Source of the DNA: Urophycis tenuis
Lineage: Eukaryota; Chordata; Actinopteri; Gadiformes; Phycidae
DNA length: 64,000 nt
Reading direction: 5' to 3'
Assembly: GCA_036785325.1 (NCBI GenBank)
Contig: JAXIVH010000006.1
Coordinates: 9,427,298-9,491,297, forward strand
Shown here piece by piece: positions 1 to 13,100 of the stretch. The position numbers were made by a program, and so were the translations under genes. Below the pieces are notes generated by a model, which had not been told where the DNA came from, did no database searches, and saw only the letters and a program-made list of their open reading frames with translations. The stretch's first letter is position 1. Each line of letters begins with the position of its first letter.

Positions 1-74
1 CCTTAGTTTAGTCTGTATCTCAGACAGCTCCACACATGTTATTTTTTCCCTCCCACAACCCCACTGTCTTGTAG

Positions 75-387
75 AATGGAGAGTTCTACTGGGAAGGTCT
101 GACAGCCCTCCAGCAGAGAGGATTCAGCATCGAACCCAGCAGAGGGACGGTGGACCCGGGCCAGACACGCGTCATCACCGTCTTATGGACTCCCCCTAGT
201 GGACACAAGGTAGCGGCGCAGTGTTTTACTATTTACTCTTTCGTCACTTAACAGCAAGCAACTCACAGTGATTACAGATTTTTGTCTTAAATATTCCATC
301 ATGCTAACCCTGACCCCTGACCCTTGATTGGATGGGCCCACTTCCTGTGTAATACTTTTAATCTCATTTTAACCCTGAATTATGTTT

Positions 388-467
<80 letters not shown>

Positions 468-614
468 CCCTACGAGGTGGTGCAGGAGAGCGCGTCTCTC
501 ACCCTGAAGGGAGATGAGACGGAGGTGTATCGGGTCACCATGCTGGCCTTTGCCTCCACATCTGACTCCCCGCCAGCCAATCAGGAGACGGTGGAGCCAC
601 ATGCTGACCAATAG
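75..614 (+). CDS. cfap74: CFAP74 C-terminal end (last two exons, 5'-truncated by window)
   Basis: Two exons are visible: 75-209 (45 codons, phase 0, between a TTGTAG acceptor and AAG|GTAGCG donor) and 468-614 (48 codons plus TAG, acceptor GTGTGTAG). They read NGEFYWEGLTALQQRG..., then PYEVVQESASLTLKGDETEV..., ending EPHADQ. The pattern (an SIEPSRGTVDPGQT segment followed by beta-strand-like SLTLKGDETEVYRVTM) resembles the ASH/PapD-like immunoglobulin-fold domains of axonemal proteins. In human 1p36.33, CFAP74 is the next same-strand ciliary gene beyond GNB1, so the name rests on synteny plus domain type. The family protein is about 1,600 residues and belongs to the ciliary central apparatus; only the last 93 residues are here. 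The last exon's acceptor is preceded directly by a (TG)n microsatellite rather than a pyrimidine tract. An alternative is another ASH-domain ciliary protein, which is less likely. Confidence 0.75.
391..466. repeat. (TG)n microsatellite abutting the CFAP74 last-exon acceptor
   Basis: About 38 uninterrupted TG units run directly into the TAG of the 3' splice site, so they replace the normal polypyrimidine tract. Confidence 0.95.
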
Positions 615-781
615 TAAGAGGTGACTCAGCCTTTTAAAAAGGACAGCCATGATGTAATTAATGTAAACAGCCATATTTCAAATGTAGTGATAGAAAACAA
701 TACTCAGTACTTCAAATGTAACACATAAAGAGTACAAGTACATGCATAATACAACTGTGTTTTTTTTACATTATTTTAAAA

Positions 782-813
782 AATAAACCATTTTAAAAAT
801 ACAATTCAATAAA
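782..813 (+). promoter_or_regulatory. Candidate CFAP74 polyadenylation signals
   Basis: Two AATAAA hexamers (782-787 and 808-813) lie about 170-200 nt after the CFAP74 stop codon. They are the first such hexamers downstream. Placement fits; use is inferred. Confidence 0.5.
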
Positions 814-829
814 ATAAATTCCAATGAAA

Positions 830-2032
830 CTTGTCTACAGTGATTATTTACAGACAACAATTTTGATATTTTGTCTATGATGTAACAACTGTGTCTAAGA
901 GATGTTCTTGTTGGTGTAATTGTGTATAATTGAGAGACACTTTCCTGTTCGATTGAAGCCATGCTAAAATACCAAGGCTATTACGTGAAGATGTCGAAGA
1001 CAACATGAACATTTATTTGCGTTTTTGTTTTTTGTTATATAGAACGCGTTTCAGTTGTGCACTCGGGTTCAAGGTGGACCATATTTGACCAGCAGAGTGC
1101 GTAGTTGAGCACGGTGAAAATATATTCAGTACAAGGACGCTGCTGTTCTGTTGTGAAGGGTGTGTCAGCCCCTGTGGATGCTGACAGCTGTCGGTGGTGT
1201 CGCCTCTACTGCGGACGTCAAAAGTAAAAGTTGATATAAGACAATTGCCGACGTAAAAGAAACGATGTAAATGTGGCCATTTTTCATGGTTGCCAAAATC
1301 CAATTGAATATAGTAGGTTACATACAAGAATATACAAAGAACTTAACTTGGTGTTTGGTGCATGATGATGAACACAGTGCAAAATATAAATACATAATAC
1401 AATATAAAACAACATTAAGAAAATATTCAGCGTTACAATCTGTAACTTTGAATTTATCTTCTCACAGAATTTGCTTCAGGACTAAATATACTACTATAAT
1501 TCTTGGCTATTGTTTTGCTCTAGGATTCCAAGGCACTTCCTTAACCAGTGTTGGACTAGTCAAATGTAAAACTGCCTCTTTTACTAGCTCAGTGTATTCA
1601 AGATAAACTGCATTTTACCTTCTCAAGGATATTGACACAGCTCCCTCAGGCGGTGTTTGTTTTTTAAATCAATTGGCTGGTCTGTTAACCAGTGTTGATT
1701 TAGTCAAACGCCACAATCTCGTAAAATGTATCACTTTGATTCATGCACATAAAAATGCAACAAGAAATGTTTAAATATTCACTGTTTTAAAGTACTCCCC
1801 CAAGCAAGAGGTTGAGGTCGACCTGCTGTAGGTAAAATTTGAGATTTCAGAAAGACGAGTCTTTGAATTTCAGAATCATCACCGCTTCAGATTAGAGGAT
1901 AGTTAACATATTTTTATTTTTTTAATCTTTTTTTTTTACACTTTATGTAATCAGATAATGTGAACATAACATTCCTAAAGTATTTGACATACAATTTGAT
2001 TAAGCAAGATTGTAGAAACCTTGTATCATGTT

Positions 2033-2090
<58 letters not shown>

Positions 2091-2893
2091 TGTGTGTGTG
2101 AGAGTGAGAGAGTGAGAGAGTCTGTCCCACTCCCTGTCTCTGTGTACGGGGCGGCAGACGTCAGTAATGCTAGTGAAGGCCAACAGGATCGGGGAGAGAT
2201 ACATGCGGTAAGCATTTATCACAGATTGAAACAGATTATACTAAGTCCGATTAGCATCAGCCGCAACCTGGCTATAAAAGCCAAGGTCATTATGAGCTTA
2301 GCCTCATGTAATGTCACTCGTCCTATGAAAAAAAAATACCCAGGCGTATTAGTATTCATATTTCGCCACCCGTTTCCCTCTGTGTATCTGGTTGTTTGTT
2401 TTAATCTGATTGGCTGTCTGATCCCACGGGCCGACGGCGAATGTGAGAGGGCTACTTATGCGACCGTCTGTCCCGCGTGGTTACAGTAGGCCTGGCGGGG
2501 CCGCGGTGGGTGGGGTCCCCTGGTCGGGTCTGTGTCTCGAGGAAGCCAGGAAGTAACGCCCCCCCCCCCCCCCCCCCCGACACCCATTTGTTTTTGTGCG
2601 CAAAGGTCAACGCGCTGGCCTCTGACGTCCATGTTGTAATCTACACATTTATTATTAAAAAGTTGCCCTTGTTTTATTTTTCCGCCCAACATTGTTAACT
2701 CCACGGTGTGCTGTTGGGTTGAAAGCTCTCCCTTTTAGCCCATCACCGGTGAACTGTCTGGCCATCGCAGCGCAACGCGTTGCAGACGGGCGGCGAGGGC
2801 GTATCCATGGCAACCCCCTTTCCCCTTCACTCAGCTGCTCTCTAACCAGTCTCTGAAGAACAACACACACGCAGACGCCAGTGGGAGTCACGC

Positions 2894-2979
<86 letters not shown>

Positions 2980-4180
2980 ACACAGAGATGAGCTGAGATG
3001 TAATCATGTTTATGTCATGTGGAATGGGTTACTGGTGCATCTCCATGTGTTATGTATTGTCTTGATGTGAAATAACATTTTGATGAACTGTATGTTGCTT
3101 TTATTGATGTGTCTGGATGTAGGACTTTTATTCTGGAGGAGTAGAATTGTTTCAATATACCTCCACAGAAATGAACTGAGCCTAACAGAGATCTGTGCCA
3201 TTATCCTTGGGAGGGAATATTTTGGAATATGTTTATTCATGAGCTGGACATGATGGGTGGGGCTGGACACCACTTGCATATAAACATATGTCCACTTCTT
3301 GCATGTGCTGCTGCGATGCAAACACTGTAGGGTCAGCCCAACCAGCCTCTAATTTATTTAAACTTAATTTTAGCTACAGTTCTTGAGTAGTTTTCTCGAA
3401 ACAGGTGTGGATATCGATTCAAATGGATATATCTAATCATGATGATATTTGTGTCATATTTCTCCTCCAATCGCGACTGACACTACTTTCAACAACAACA
3501 AAACACACATACCCAGGAAAAGCCAGCATCATCCTCATCGTCATTTTGAAGCTTATGAAGGTCTTGTTTACGATAGACCTGACGTAATACACGACGCTCC
3601 CATGGGTTGCAGGCGGGGTCACGGTGTTCGAGGTCGCCAAGTAATGCCTAAGCCCAAGGGCACTCTGTCAACCTCTGGGAGTAGGACTGCTGCGGCATGG
3701 TATCCTGGCGACAAAGTTTGGAGCCTATCGACAACAAATAGTCAATCCAACAATGGGGCCTAAATATTCCACGAAAGACGCGTGTTGAGCACCAGTGTGG
3801 CCGCACAAGGGTTCATGTTAATTCTAGCGGTTGAGTGCGCCGCTGTTTCCTTTGTTGAGAGTAAAACACTGCACGGTGTGTGTTATTTGCATTGGGTAGC
3901 GTTCTGCAGGCAAATCTCACCAGGATTTTGTTTGAGTTGCAAATCATGCGCCTTTATGCACGTACATCCCCAACAATAGGCCAGTTTTTCTAGTTTCTCC
4001 ATTTATAAGACATACGAACGGGAGATATAATCGAGTCCTATCTACTTTATACCCCCCAAAAAACGTATCGAGACAGTGCCAAATGTGAATCGTTCCCTTC
4101 AACGCTAACAAAAATCAGGAGGGAGGCTTTGTTTGTAGTAAGGTAAACGTTTAACAAGTGTAGAAGCCCTTGCCAAAGGT
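830..4180. other. Intergenic region CFAP74-GNB1, no gene recognised
   Basis: No convincing coding exon was found on either strand. It holds (TG)n at 2034-2100 with TGCG interruptions, a poly-C run near 2561-2578 and (AC)n at 2898-2978. Open frames here are either microsatellite translations or have no recognisable motif. In human, CALML6 and TMEM52 lie at this position; I saw no EF-hand or other trace of them. Confidence 0.6.
2898..2978. repeat. (AC)n microsatellite
   Basis: About 40 uninterrupted AC units in the CFAP74-GNB1 spacer. Confidence 0.95.
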
Positions 4181-4830
4181 GGCACTATTTTCCCTGTGTA
4201 GTGATCAGATGCGGAGTGGTCGCCGACCCTCGCCGTGCGTTGTGACGCGAGCGTAACGTGGGGTTTCCCGGAGCGGAGCGCAGGGTTTACCGCCGCGCCC
4301 ATCTCTGCTGTTTGATGGCCGCAGGAAGCGTCTGAGACACTGGTGTGAAGGAAGAAACCAAGGGGGACGACGGTGGGAACGACGAGAAGGACTCCAGATT
4401 GGGAGAATAGGTTGCTCTGAATCGGAAGAACACTTTGCGAGTTGAAGAAGAAAAGGTCTTATTTTTTGTGTGTGTGAAAAAAAGCTCCCTCCCCGCCGCT
4501 TCTTCTCTGCGCCCCGGTGTGTGTCTCCCCTCGGCGGATCGAAACCTGGGATCGGGGAGTGCCGCTCCTCGATAGCTCGCCGGCTACATCCGTGCTAGCA
4601 GGAGAGACGAGAGTCGGTCTGTGCTGTTTCCAGTCAATGTGACATACAAACGACGGACACCCTTGAGTGAAAGAGGGTAAGACCATTCGAAATACTCGCC
4701 GGTCGACTGTGTGGTCGGGGGCCACTCTGCGGGGGGTCTGCGTGAGCCCCCGGCCCCGGGGAGAGGGGCTCACATCGGGGCGGTTTGAGGTCCCTCGTCC
4801 GCTCACAGAGGCTCGCTAACGTTAGCTTGT
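4180..4830 (+). promoter_or_regulatory. gnb1: CpG-rich segment: probable GNB1 promoter and non-coding first exon
   Basis: The stretch is much richer in G+C and CpG than its surroundings, carries no convincing frame, and contains a good donor, GAGG|GTAAGA, at 4676/4677. GNB1 genes typically have a non-coding first exon in a CpG island followed by a long first intron. Here the next exon starts at 20891, giving a 16.2-kb intron. The transcription start cannot be read from sequence; the exon probably begins somewhere in 4.2-4.4 kb. Confidence 0.5.
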
Positions 4831-7800
4831 TGCTGTCAAGGAGTAGGTGGAGGGTGGTGGTGGTGGGGCGCTGTTATCTTATGTTAGATTCAAAGTAAAG
4901 AGCTTATATCCGAACGGTAATCCAAGCACCGTTAGAGATGGACCCTTCCCCGTACAAATACCACAGAATGGCGGATTAACGTTAATAAAATAACCCAGCG
5001 GCGGCGTCCACCCCTCCTGGGTGACTTAACGTTAGTTACTGACAGCCCTCCAAGTTAGCCGCTGCTAGCACTCCTTCATGTCCGGGATCCACTGCATTTT
5101 CACCCACTCGTTCATATTTTGACACTATTATGCCGTTATCACCCGGTTTTGTACCCATTTTGACCCATATCTGAACTTCATGGGTGTCAAAATGAGCGCA
5201 GGTCGGCGGCGGTGTGTAGCGTTAGCTAGTGAGCTACCAAGCGTAAGCAAATCCGCCAAGTTTTCACTTATTTTCGTGAAACGACCACCCACGAAATCTA
5301 GACAGGGGGATACCTGTCGGTGGGGTGTAACACCAGCACCCAGTTCTGTAAATCCGTGTGTGTGTTTTTTTGCGCTCCACACATCTAAACTGTAGCATCA
5401 TGCAAATGACATCGAAAGGGAGTGTAAAAATGGCCACTTCTCCACCACCGGAGTCAACACCACCACCACAACCACCACCACCCTCTCTCTCTTCGCCGGA
5501 GAGGCTCTAACACAAGTTGGCCAGGCCGATATGGGTGTGGGGGGCCACATATTAGACAAACACACACAATACATATTCGTCCATGTCTCTGGCTGTACGG
5601 TGTTCTTCCAGCTTGTTAAAAAACATGTAGTATGAGATCTGGAAGAGACTTTGCGTAATGTGGCTCTCGCTCCGCGTACACGGTGTTCGTCGGAGGAAAA
5701 GGGGGTTAGTTGGGCGGACGGCTTCATCCTTTTGGCTGCAAAGCACATTTTGGGTTGTTTAACCATCGCATTTTACGCATGTAACAGAAGCGGTGGTTGG
5801 ATTTTGCACCGGGTGTTGTCAATGCAGCACTGAAAGTGAGTCAAAACCGGAAAATGGCTTACCGTTGAGGCCCAGCCTTCTTGTTATTTTACACTTTTCT
5901 AAAGCGATTAGTGACAGCCTTTGTACAATAACCCCAAAATCCACCGAAAAACTAGAAATGTAGTGCCACGGACATGGGTTTGAAGCTGTGTTCTTTTAGC
6001 ATACAATGTTTGTTTTAAATCCAATTGGGCCTCATTTGGCTCTCCCTTCTTGTAATAAGATGAGAAGGTGGTTTTCTAATTGGATTCCTTCAATCTGTTT
6101 ATCCTGAGACCTGCTTGCGGAGCTGTGTGTTTGCTCGGGTACCTGAGGAGCCATGTCACCGCTGGGCCCACTGGGTTTTATGGTCGGGTTTAGAGGGGGG
6201 AGACCGCTAAGTCACCAATCACAATGTGTCATAATTGAAGAGCATAAGTGTGCATAAAGATAACCACTGATCAATCACCAAAGGGGTCGTCCCGGTAATA
6301 ATACGAATAGTACGAATGCTGTCGCAGGTAGCAAACATTGCAGTTCTCGTGTCACCGCGAGAGAGAAAAAAAATCGTCTCACTGCATCGCTGAGAGAGAT
6401 TACTATTGTAATATGGTCTGAGGGGCGCGCTCGGCCAATTCACAGCAGATCGCCTCTGATATCTTAGTCACGTCAGAAGTTTTGCCGTGTGTCTTGAAAA
6501 GGGGCCATTTGTATTTGCGAATAGTCCACAAAGATGAATTCATGTTGCCGAGTGCGCCCGCTCCCTCCGCCTCCCCGAATGAATGGGTTCCTGTATTCAG
6601 GGCCCAGGCAGCTGCAACCAACAAGATGGCGTTCACAGCCTTTTTCCATCACCGCTTCTCCCCAGCCCCCCTGAGAAAGACGGCTGCCTAGCATCGGAAC
6701 CGTTTCGGGGTTTGGCAGGCCGGGATTTCTTTTTGATTTGAAGTGTCATGAAATCACACAATGACACGGGGGACATTGTTTGAACGGGTTTGATTGCGGA
6801 TACGGTGCCCACGTACTTCGAAGGCTGTGCGCGCAGCGCGGCCGCAGGACAACATGGTGGGGAAGGAGGGTTGCGCACACACGCACTGTAGCGGGGCTGT
6901 GAGCAGGGACGCGCTGGCCCAATATAGATTTGGTGTATAGATTAATTGGCAATGCATATATATTGTTGTCCGTTTTAACTGTCGTGGTTAACGATAGGTT
7001 TTTTGTTTTTTTTCTGTTTGCTTCCCACATTCATCGTCATCTATTGTAGAAAAGTAGTGTAAACGTTTCATGGAATTGACTCCGTTATTCTAATGTAAAC
7101 ATTTAAATCGCATAGGATATAATCACATTATGTTGAGGTGAGGATACGTTCGTGGAACGTCTGTTGGTTCTAGTTAAAATAGAACCGTCATAGAACCGGC
7201 ATTGCATATATGCATATTTCTGTGTTGTAGGTTGTGTCTTGATTGAGTGTTGTGGGCTGGTACTGGGCCATCACATGTTACAGTCAGTACATCTTTCTCG
7301 TTGAATTTCTGGTTATGGTTTTCCTCTAGGCATTGATGAAAAGCTGTAATGTAAGCATTGCTACTTATGATTATGCTTTTAATATATATAATATCTAAAT
7401 GTAATATATATACATGTACATCAGATATACTACGGTACTACTGTACATCAGATTTTCTCTATGGTGGTTATAATGTAGCCTTTTAATCACATCTTAAGTT
7501 GCCCTAGATATCCTCATACGGCACTGTTTCTTGCTTTTTGTTTGCTTGCTTCATGTCCATCTTTTTTATGTACTTTATCACATACTAATGTGTATATCCG
7601 TTTTATAAAGCTCCAAATTGCTGCTGTAGCTCATGTAACTTGGCTTGGTATTTATTACTGATCAAACATTGTTTCCGTGGTCTAGCCTGTAGTGTATATT
7701 GCAGCCATGTCCTGCTCAGAACATTTGGTGTTATTAAGAAAAGTTGCTCAATGCAAACCACTTGTCACCTGACTCAATCGCCCATACCAATCGACCGTTT

Positions 7801-9479
7801 AACTGTTCGCCATTGGTCTGACCCTTGATTGTGATATCAGTGGAATAAGTGCATGTAAGCAGCATCAGATATGTTACCAGGTGTCTTTGGCTGCATAATA
7901 ACTCCAGGTGTCTTTGGCTTCATAATATTTCCTGTGCCTTTTACATTTTACCATCACGGGCAAGGCCATATATTAAAAAAACAAAAACAAGACTATCATG
8001 CCTCGTAATACAGAGAGCATGCCATTGTCTCCACGTTCAGAAAGCTAGGGAGAACTAGAAATCTTTTCCCTTTCTCCCGATAACCCTTCGAAACCTGACC
8101 AAATCCTGTGTGCAAACTCCCTCTTAAATGCGCTCCGTGACAATCCTGCCACGGCCTCTATCTGGGTGTGATAGCCCCAACAGCTGACCTGGTGGTGACC
8201 CACACACCGCCGCCACGCACCCGAGACGCTGTTGGGTAACACCCAGCAGCCCGTGCCTCCTTTACACGGCGATTGGAGATGGACAGGTGCATCCGGGTTC
8301 CACGACGCGCGCCCCCCCCCCCCCCCCTCCCATTGCGCCTGAATGGCGTTTTGTCAACGGGTTGGTCCACACCAGAGCCGTCAGCAGGGACGTGTCTGCC
8401 CGCCACCAGCAGCATACGCTAGCGCATGAATCATCTGACTTTCTAGAAGGGATTTTATGATTTTTTTTTTTATTAGCGGTTTTTCATCCCACTAATGGAT
8501 TTCGCTGCGCCCCACGCCCCACATCCATGCGAAGACAGATTGTGTGCTGGATTAAATCCGTAGAGTGTGTGGATTGGGGCCCGTGGGATTATGTGGTCGG
8601 TCAGTGATACTCCTTATTTCATGCACATCTCCCATGATCTGCTCTAAGCTATGTGGAAGTCCCTATTATGAACAAAGGCCACTATCATTCACATAATGGC
8701 CTTTATACAAATATGTGGACAAATGTGTCCTAGACCCATCTCTTTGTGAATTAAAATCTTGGTAATATGTTAGGTTGAATACGGTTTCCACAAGGTGTTG
8801 GGCTAGGTGTTCGCCCCGATAAGCTGAAGATAGAATAGAAACTTGACAAGAATCGTTGTGGGGTGGAGTGTAGCTGTGATCGACAGATTCACCCTCTTGT
8901 TGTTTTTCCATCACCCCGGTACAGGAGTCTGAAGCCCACTGCCTGGGCACCCATCTGCTGATATATGGCCTCCGCTGTTCATTGGCTGATGCATTCTTAA
9001 GCCATAGTTCACACAATTTCACCCTCAGTATGCATGTTACTGAACATGCACGTTCCCCTTGACCTATATATATATATATAGCTTACTTACTAGCAACAGT
9101 GTGAATGGCTGTTTTTGTCCATAATTCTATATCACATTAGAACCGTCCAGAACATGACCTATTTAGCACTAGCATACCCCCCCACCACCACCACCCCCCT
9201 CCACCGTTCACACTTATCACCTCCATCACCCTATGGGTCATTGGTTGGGTCGTGGACGGTTCTGTTGACAGAGGGTGCAGGTGTCCGAGGCCCGGCTCAC
9301 CCTGCCTCGCCCCCTAAAAACCCAAGTGTACGCGTATGCCAATACAAACAAGCGGGCCTCGGGCCGGTGGGTTATTTTTAGCGCGGCGCTGCATGTGACC
9401 AGTCCCTCTCTAACCTCCGCACTTCAACCACATTGTGCTTGCATTGAACCCACCAACCAAGCCGAGAGCTATCAAGATA

Positions 9480-9514
<35 letters not shown>

Positions 9515-9936
9515 CAAACAAAACCCGGCCGAGGCTTAAATTCAGTTCTAGCAGGACTGCTGACGGGCGGCTGCCAGCCATGAGAGAGTTTGTTTGCCAG
9601 TGGCGGTTACGGGACGTCTCATGTTGACCGACGGGAGGGTGTGCGGGGGTTCGAGGGGCCAGGCTGCCGCCATGAGGGCTTCTGTTTGAGTAGTCTAGAG
9701 TGAGTGGCGATAGGACGGCTGTATAACCCCGTGGTCCGCACAGGGGCCCACCCAGCCGCCGTTGTAGTAGCGGCGCGCTTCCGCGGGGACCCGGCCACTG
9801 GGAGGATCTCAGAACCACCTCCGCGTTGAATAGTGGTGGCCTTGCTCTTTGTTTACATTCTGCAGCCATTAGATTGGACGGCTTCAGGGAAATGTGACCA
9901 AACCTGAATTCCAAGATGACAGGGGAAAAGACTGAG

Positions 9937-10115
<179 letters not shown>

Positions 10116-13100
10116 CTCCCCCCCCCCCCCCCTCCCTCCTTCCGGATAGGACCTGGAGAGTCACTTAGATAAGAGGCGAATGTGCTGTTTGTCATGTGAC
10201 TTTTCACACTCTTGTTCCAATCATTTTTGGGAAACGGGACGAGGGGGAAGAAAGTCTGAGAGGAGGGGGCTGTTTTGCGAGTGCTCTGATGGAGTTTATT
10301 TTGTGCCTTTCAAACACATGTCATGTGTTTGGCTCGAGGCGAGGCTGGCTGTTTTTTTTTTTCTTCTGTAGTTTTTTCTTGTCCACATCTCATGCACGAA
10401 AAGCCGCCTGTAGATATTTCCCAGCACAGGACCATACCTTTTGTGAACGTATGTGATTTGTGAAAGTTTGACCGGCTTTGATCTCCTATAGGCCACTCCA
10501 GTTATCTTGGTTGTGTAGAAATCCCATTTTCAAAAGTAAGTTCAACCCACTTTACGGGAAACATTCAAGATGTGTTGTATGGTCACCTGGTTGACCGCAT
10601 CATTTACATCCTCTCATATCATTTGCATGCACTGAGCCTTGAGGTAAGTTTCCAGCTGTTAATCATATCATTCTATAAACGATGCCGATGACCACGTCGC
10701 CTCCCTTGTGTCCGCGTGGCCGGCGACGGGTGACTGGGAGTCGACCTCCTCGACAGGAGGTCGTGTGTGTGTGTTGTTTGCGCCCGCGTAGCCCCCGCTG
10801 ACTCGCTGGGCATAGCATCATGGAATGTTTCGCTAATCGATCAATTCAACTCCGCGGTCGGGCCATCCCATCGATGTTACGTCTGTCATCAGAGCGTGTG
10901 GCCGTCTCACTCTCTGGTGGCCCTGCCTATGTGCATCGCTGGAAAATGTTTTGTCTTTGTCTTGTCAGAGACGTTATCAGAAGACATTTTCTGAAGAAGC
11001 AGACTCTGGGGGGGGGGGGGGGGGGGGGGGGAAACTATTTTCTTATTCTCATGGTGTTATTCTGTGAATATAGTGAATGATGTGAAAAATGATTGAGAGT
11101 TAATGAGTGAAAGAATGTGTTGATGACGTTCATTAGTTATTTATATAGAGCTTAGGCAGCAAGAGTAAATGCCTTCCTGCTGCTTATGAGCTCAGCTACT
11201 ACTGGATATGTGTGTTCTCCTGAGTATCTGTATGCATAATTTGCATTAAATGCACCATACCAAGGAACTTTATATTTACAATAAACAGAACAGGATATGG
11301 CATGCCATGTACCAACGTATTGGGGCGTTGTAGTTATATTGTGCCATACTCCTTGAAAATACGTCCGCTCTATATCAATTTTCCAAATATTAAGTTGAAA
11401 TCAGAACAAACTTTTGATCAAATTGAAATAAATGGATGGATTACTGGAGCATTTCTAACGGGGCTTGATCATCCCCTTTTGCTTTTAACTATTCATCTGT
11501 TGTACAGGAAATCTTAAGGATTCACCAGCACTCCTGTGGACTTGACCTTGCTAGTTGTGAAAGGCTTTTGTGCTCTGTTTGTCGTCAGCGCAGTCCCATA
11601 AGAGCCATTTGCTTGGCCCGGGCTCTTCCTCCCCCCCCCGTAGGCCTGAGGTTCCTCCACCAACAGAGTTTAATGGAGTCCACGTCTTGTCACGTGGCTA
11701 ACAAGCAGAATGTCTAGTGTAAAAACGTCCCAGACCTTAAGTTCCTGGGCTTTTGTTGCCTTCGTTTCATTGTAGTTCCTCCGGTTTTATGAAAGAAGTC
11801 CTTATGAATAGGCGTTTCATCTTAAATGCGGGGCAAAAAAAGTTGAATGGCCGCGCCGGCACATATAGGCGTACCGTGGCCCACTTTGCATCTGTCCGTA
11901 CGATCTGCCAGTAATGCCTTCATGCTAATGGCTAATGCGGCGCAACACAAGATCCTTTTCAACCATGTAGCAACATGAAACTGGATTGTTGTGTTTTCAT
12001 TGCTTGTGTTGTGGGACCAAGCTGGCCAAAAGGGAACGACAGGGCGGGACTGATTATACTGTTCAGCCCCGATTGGTCGACTGCAGTAACCTGCGTTCAG
12101 GCTACAGACTAATTTCCCTGTTTTGCCAGGTCACAACGACAACGCAATGGTCACCTGCTATGGTTCTAAGATAATTTCTTTGAAAATGTAGTGAGCTAAA
12201 CAAGCTCAGATGCTTTGGCCCAAGGGCGAGGTCATGGCAATGCACCTCAAAGTGCTGCGGTTTCATTACTACCACTGTTAAGCTAGTTCAAATTAAGGCC
12301 GGGTCATGTCACCAAGTGTATTATCACCAGAGATGAACCCAACTTTCCAGGTCAACTTAGCAAAAAATCGAATGCAATTCAGGTTTTACAAGCCACTACG
12401 GGTTATGGAAGCAAGACAGTGAGGTGCGATAAATCCATAAGCTAAATCAAAACGGGACGTTGGACGATTACGTATGTGCATTTAGAAGATAACAGATATG
12501 AAACGAATCATTCCAGGTGGTGCAGCGAGGTAAAGCCAAGACATCCTTGTATTGCATACAGTCATGTCAATGAATTGCATACAAAACAAAACTGAGGTAA
12601 TATACACGGCTCCTCCACATATTTTTACAATAATGTCAATGTTTATTTTTTATGTCTCTTATTGGATCAAACATGAAATACATCTTCTTGTGAAACGTTA
12701 GTTCTCTTGTAATAATTATTTTCTCTTTCCCGTGATTAATAAGGAATGGAATTCCTGTAGCTTAAGCCTGTGTATCATATTTTTATGAGGTTATTATAAT
12801 GCACATCAATCAAATACGTCGGTGATTGTTCGACATAATTCACGTCGACTCGGGGCTCTGCGAAGGACGACTCGACTAGTCAACTCTTAGGGTACAGCCC
12901 TAATCATCACGGTAATCATGGGGAATGTTACACACCACATGTTACGTCCATCTTCTCATAAGGATCAATTAAAACCAGGGAACACCATAAGACAATATCA
13001 TGACTACCAACGTACCAAATAAATATACCAAAATATTTATATGCCAAAATATACCAAAAATACCTGGTGGCAATCAGGGGCTCTCCCATACCGTAGTGCA

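Noticed and set aside
830..4180. TMEM52 or CALML6 between CFAP74 and GNB1
   Set aside because: Expected from human order, but no EF-hand or matching exon was visible in any frame.
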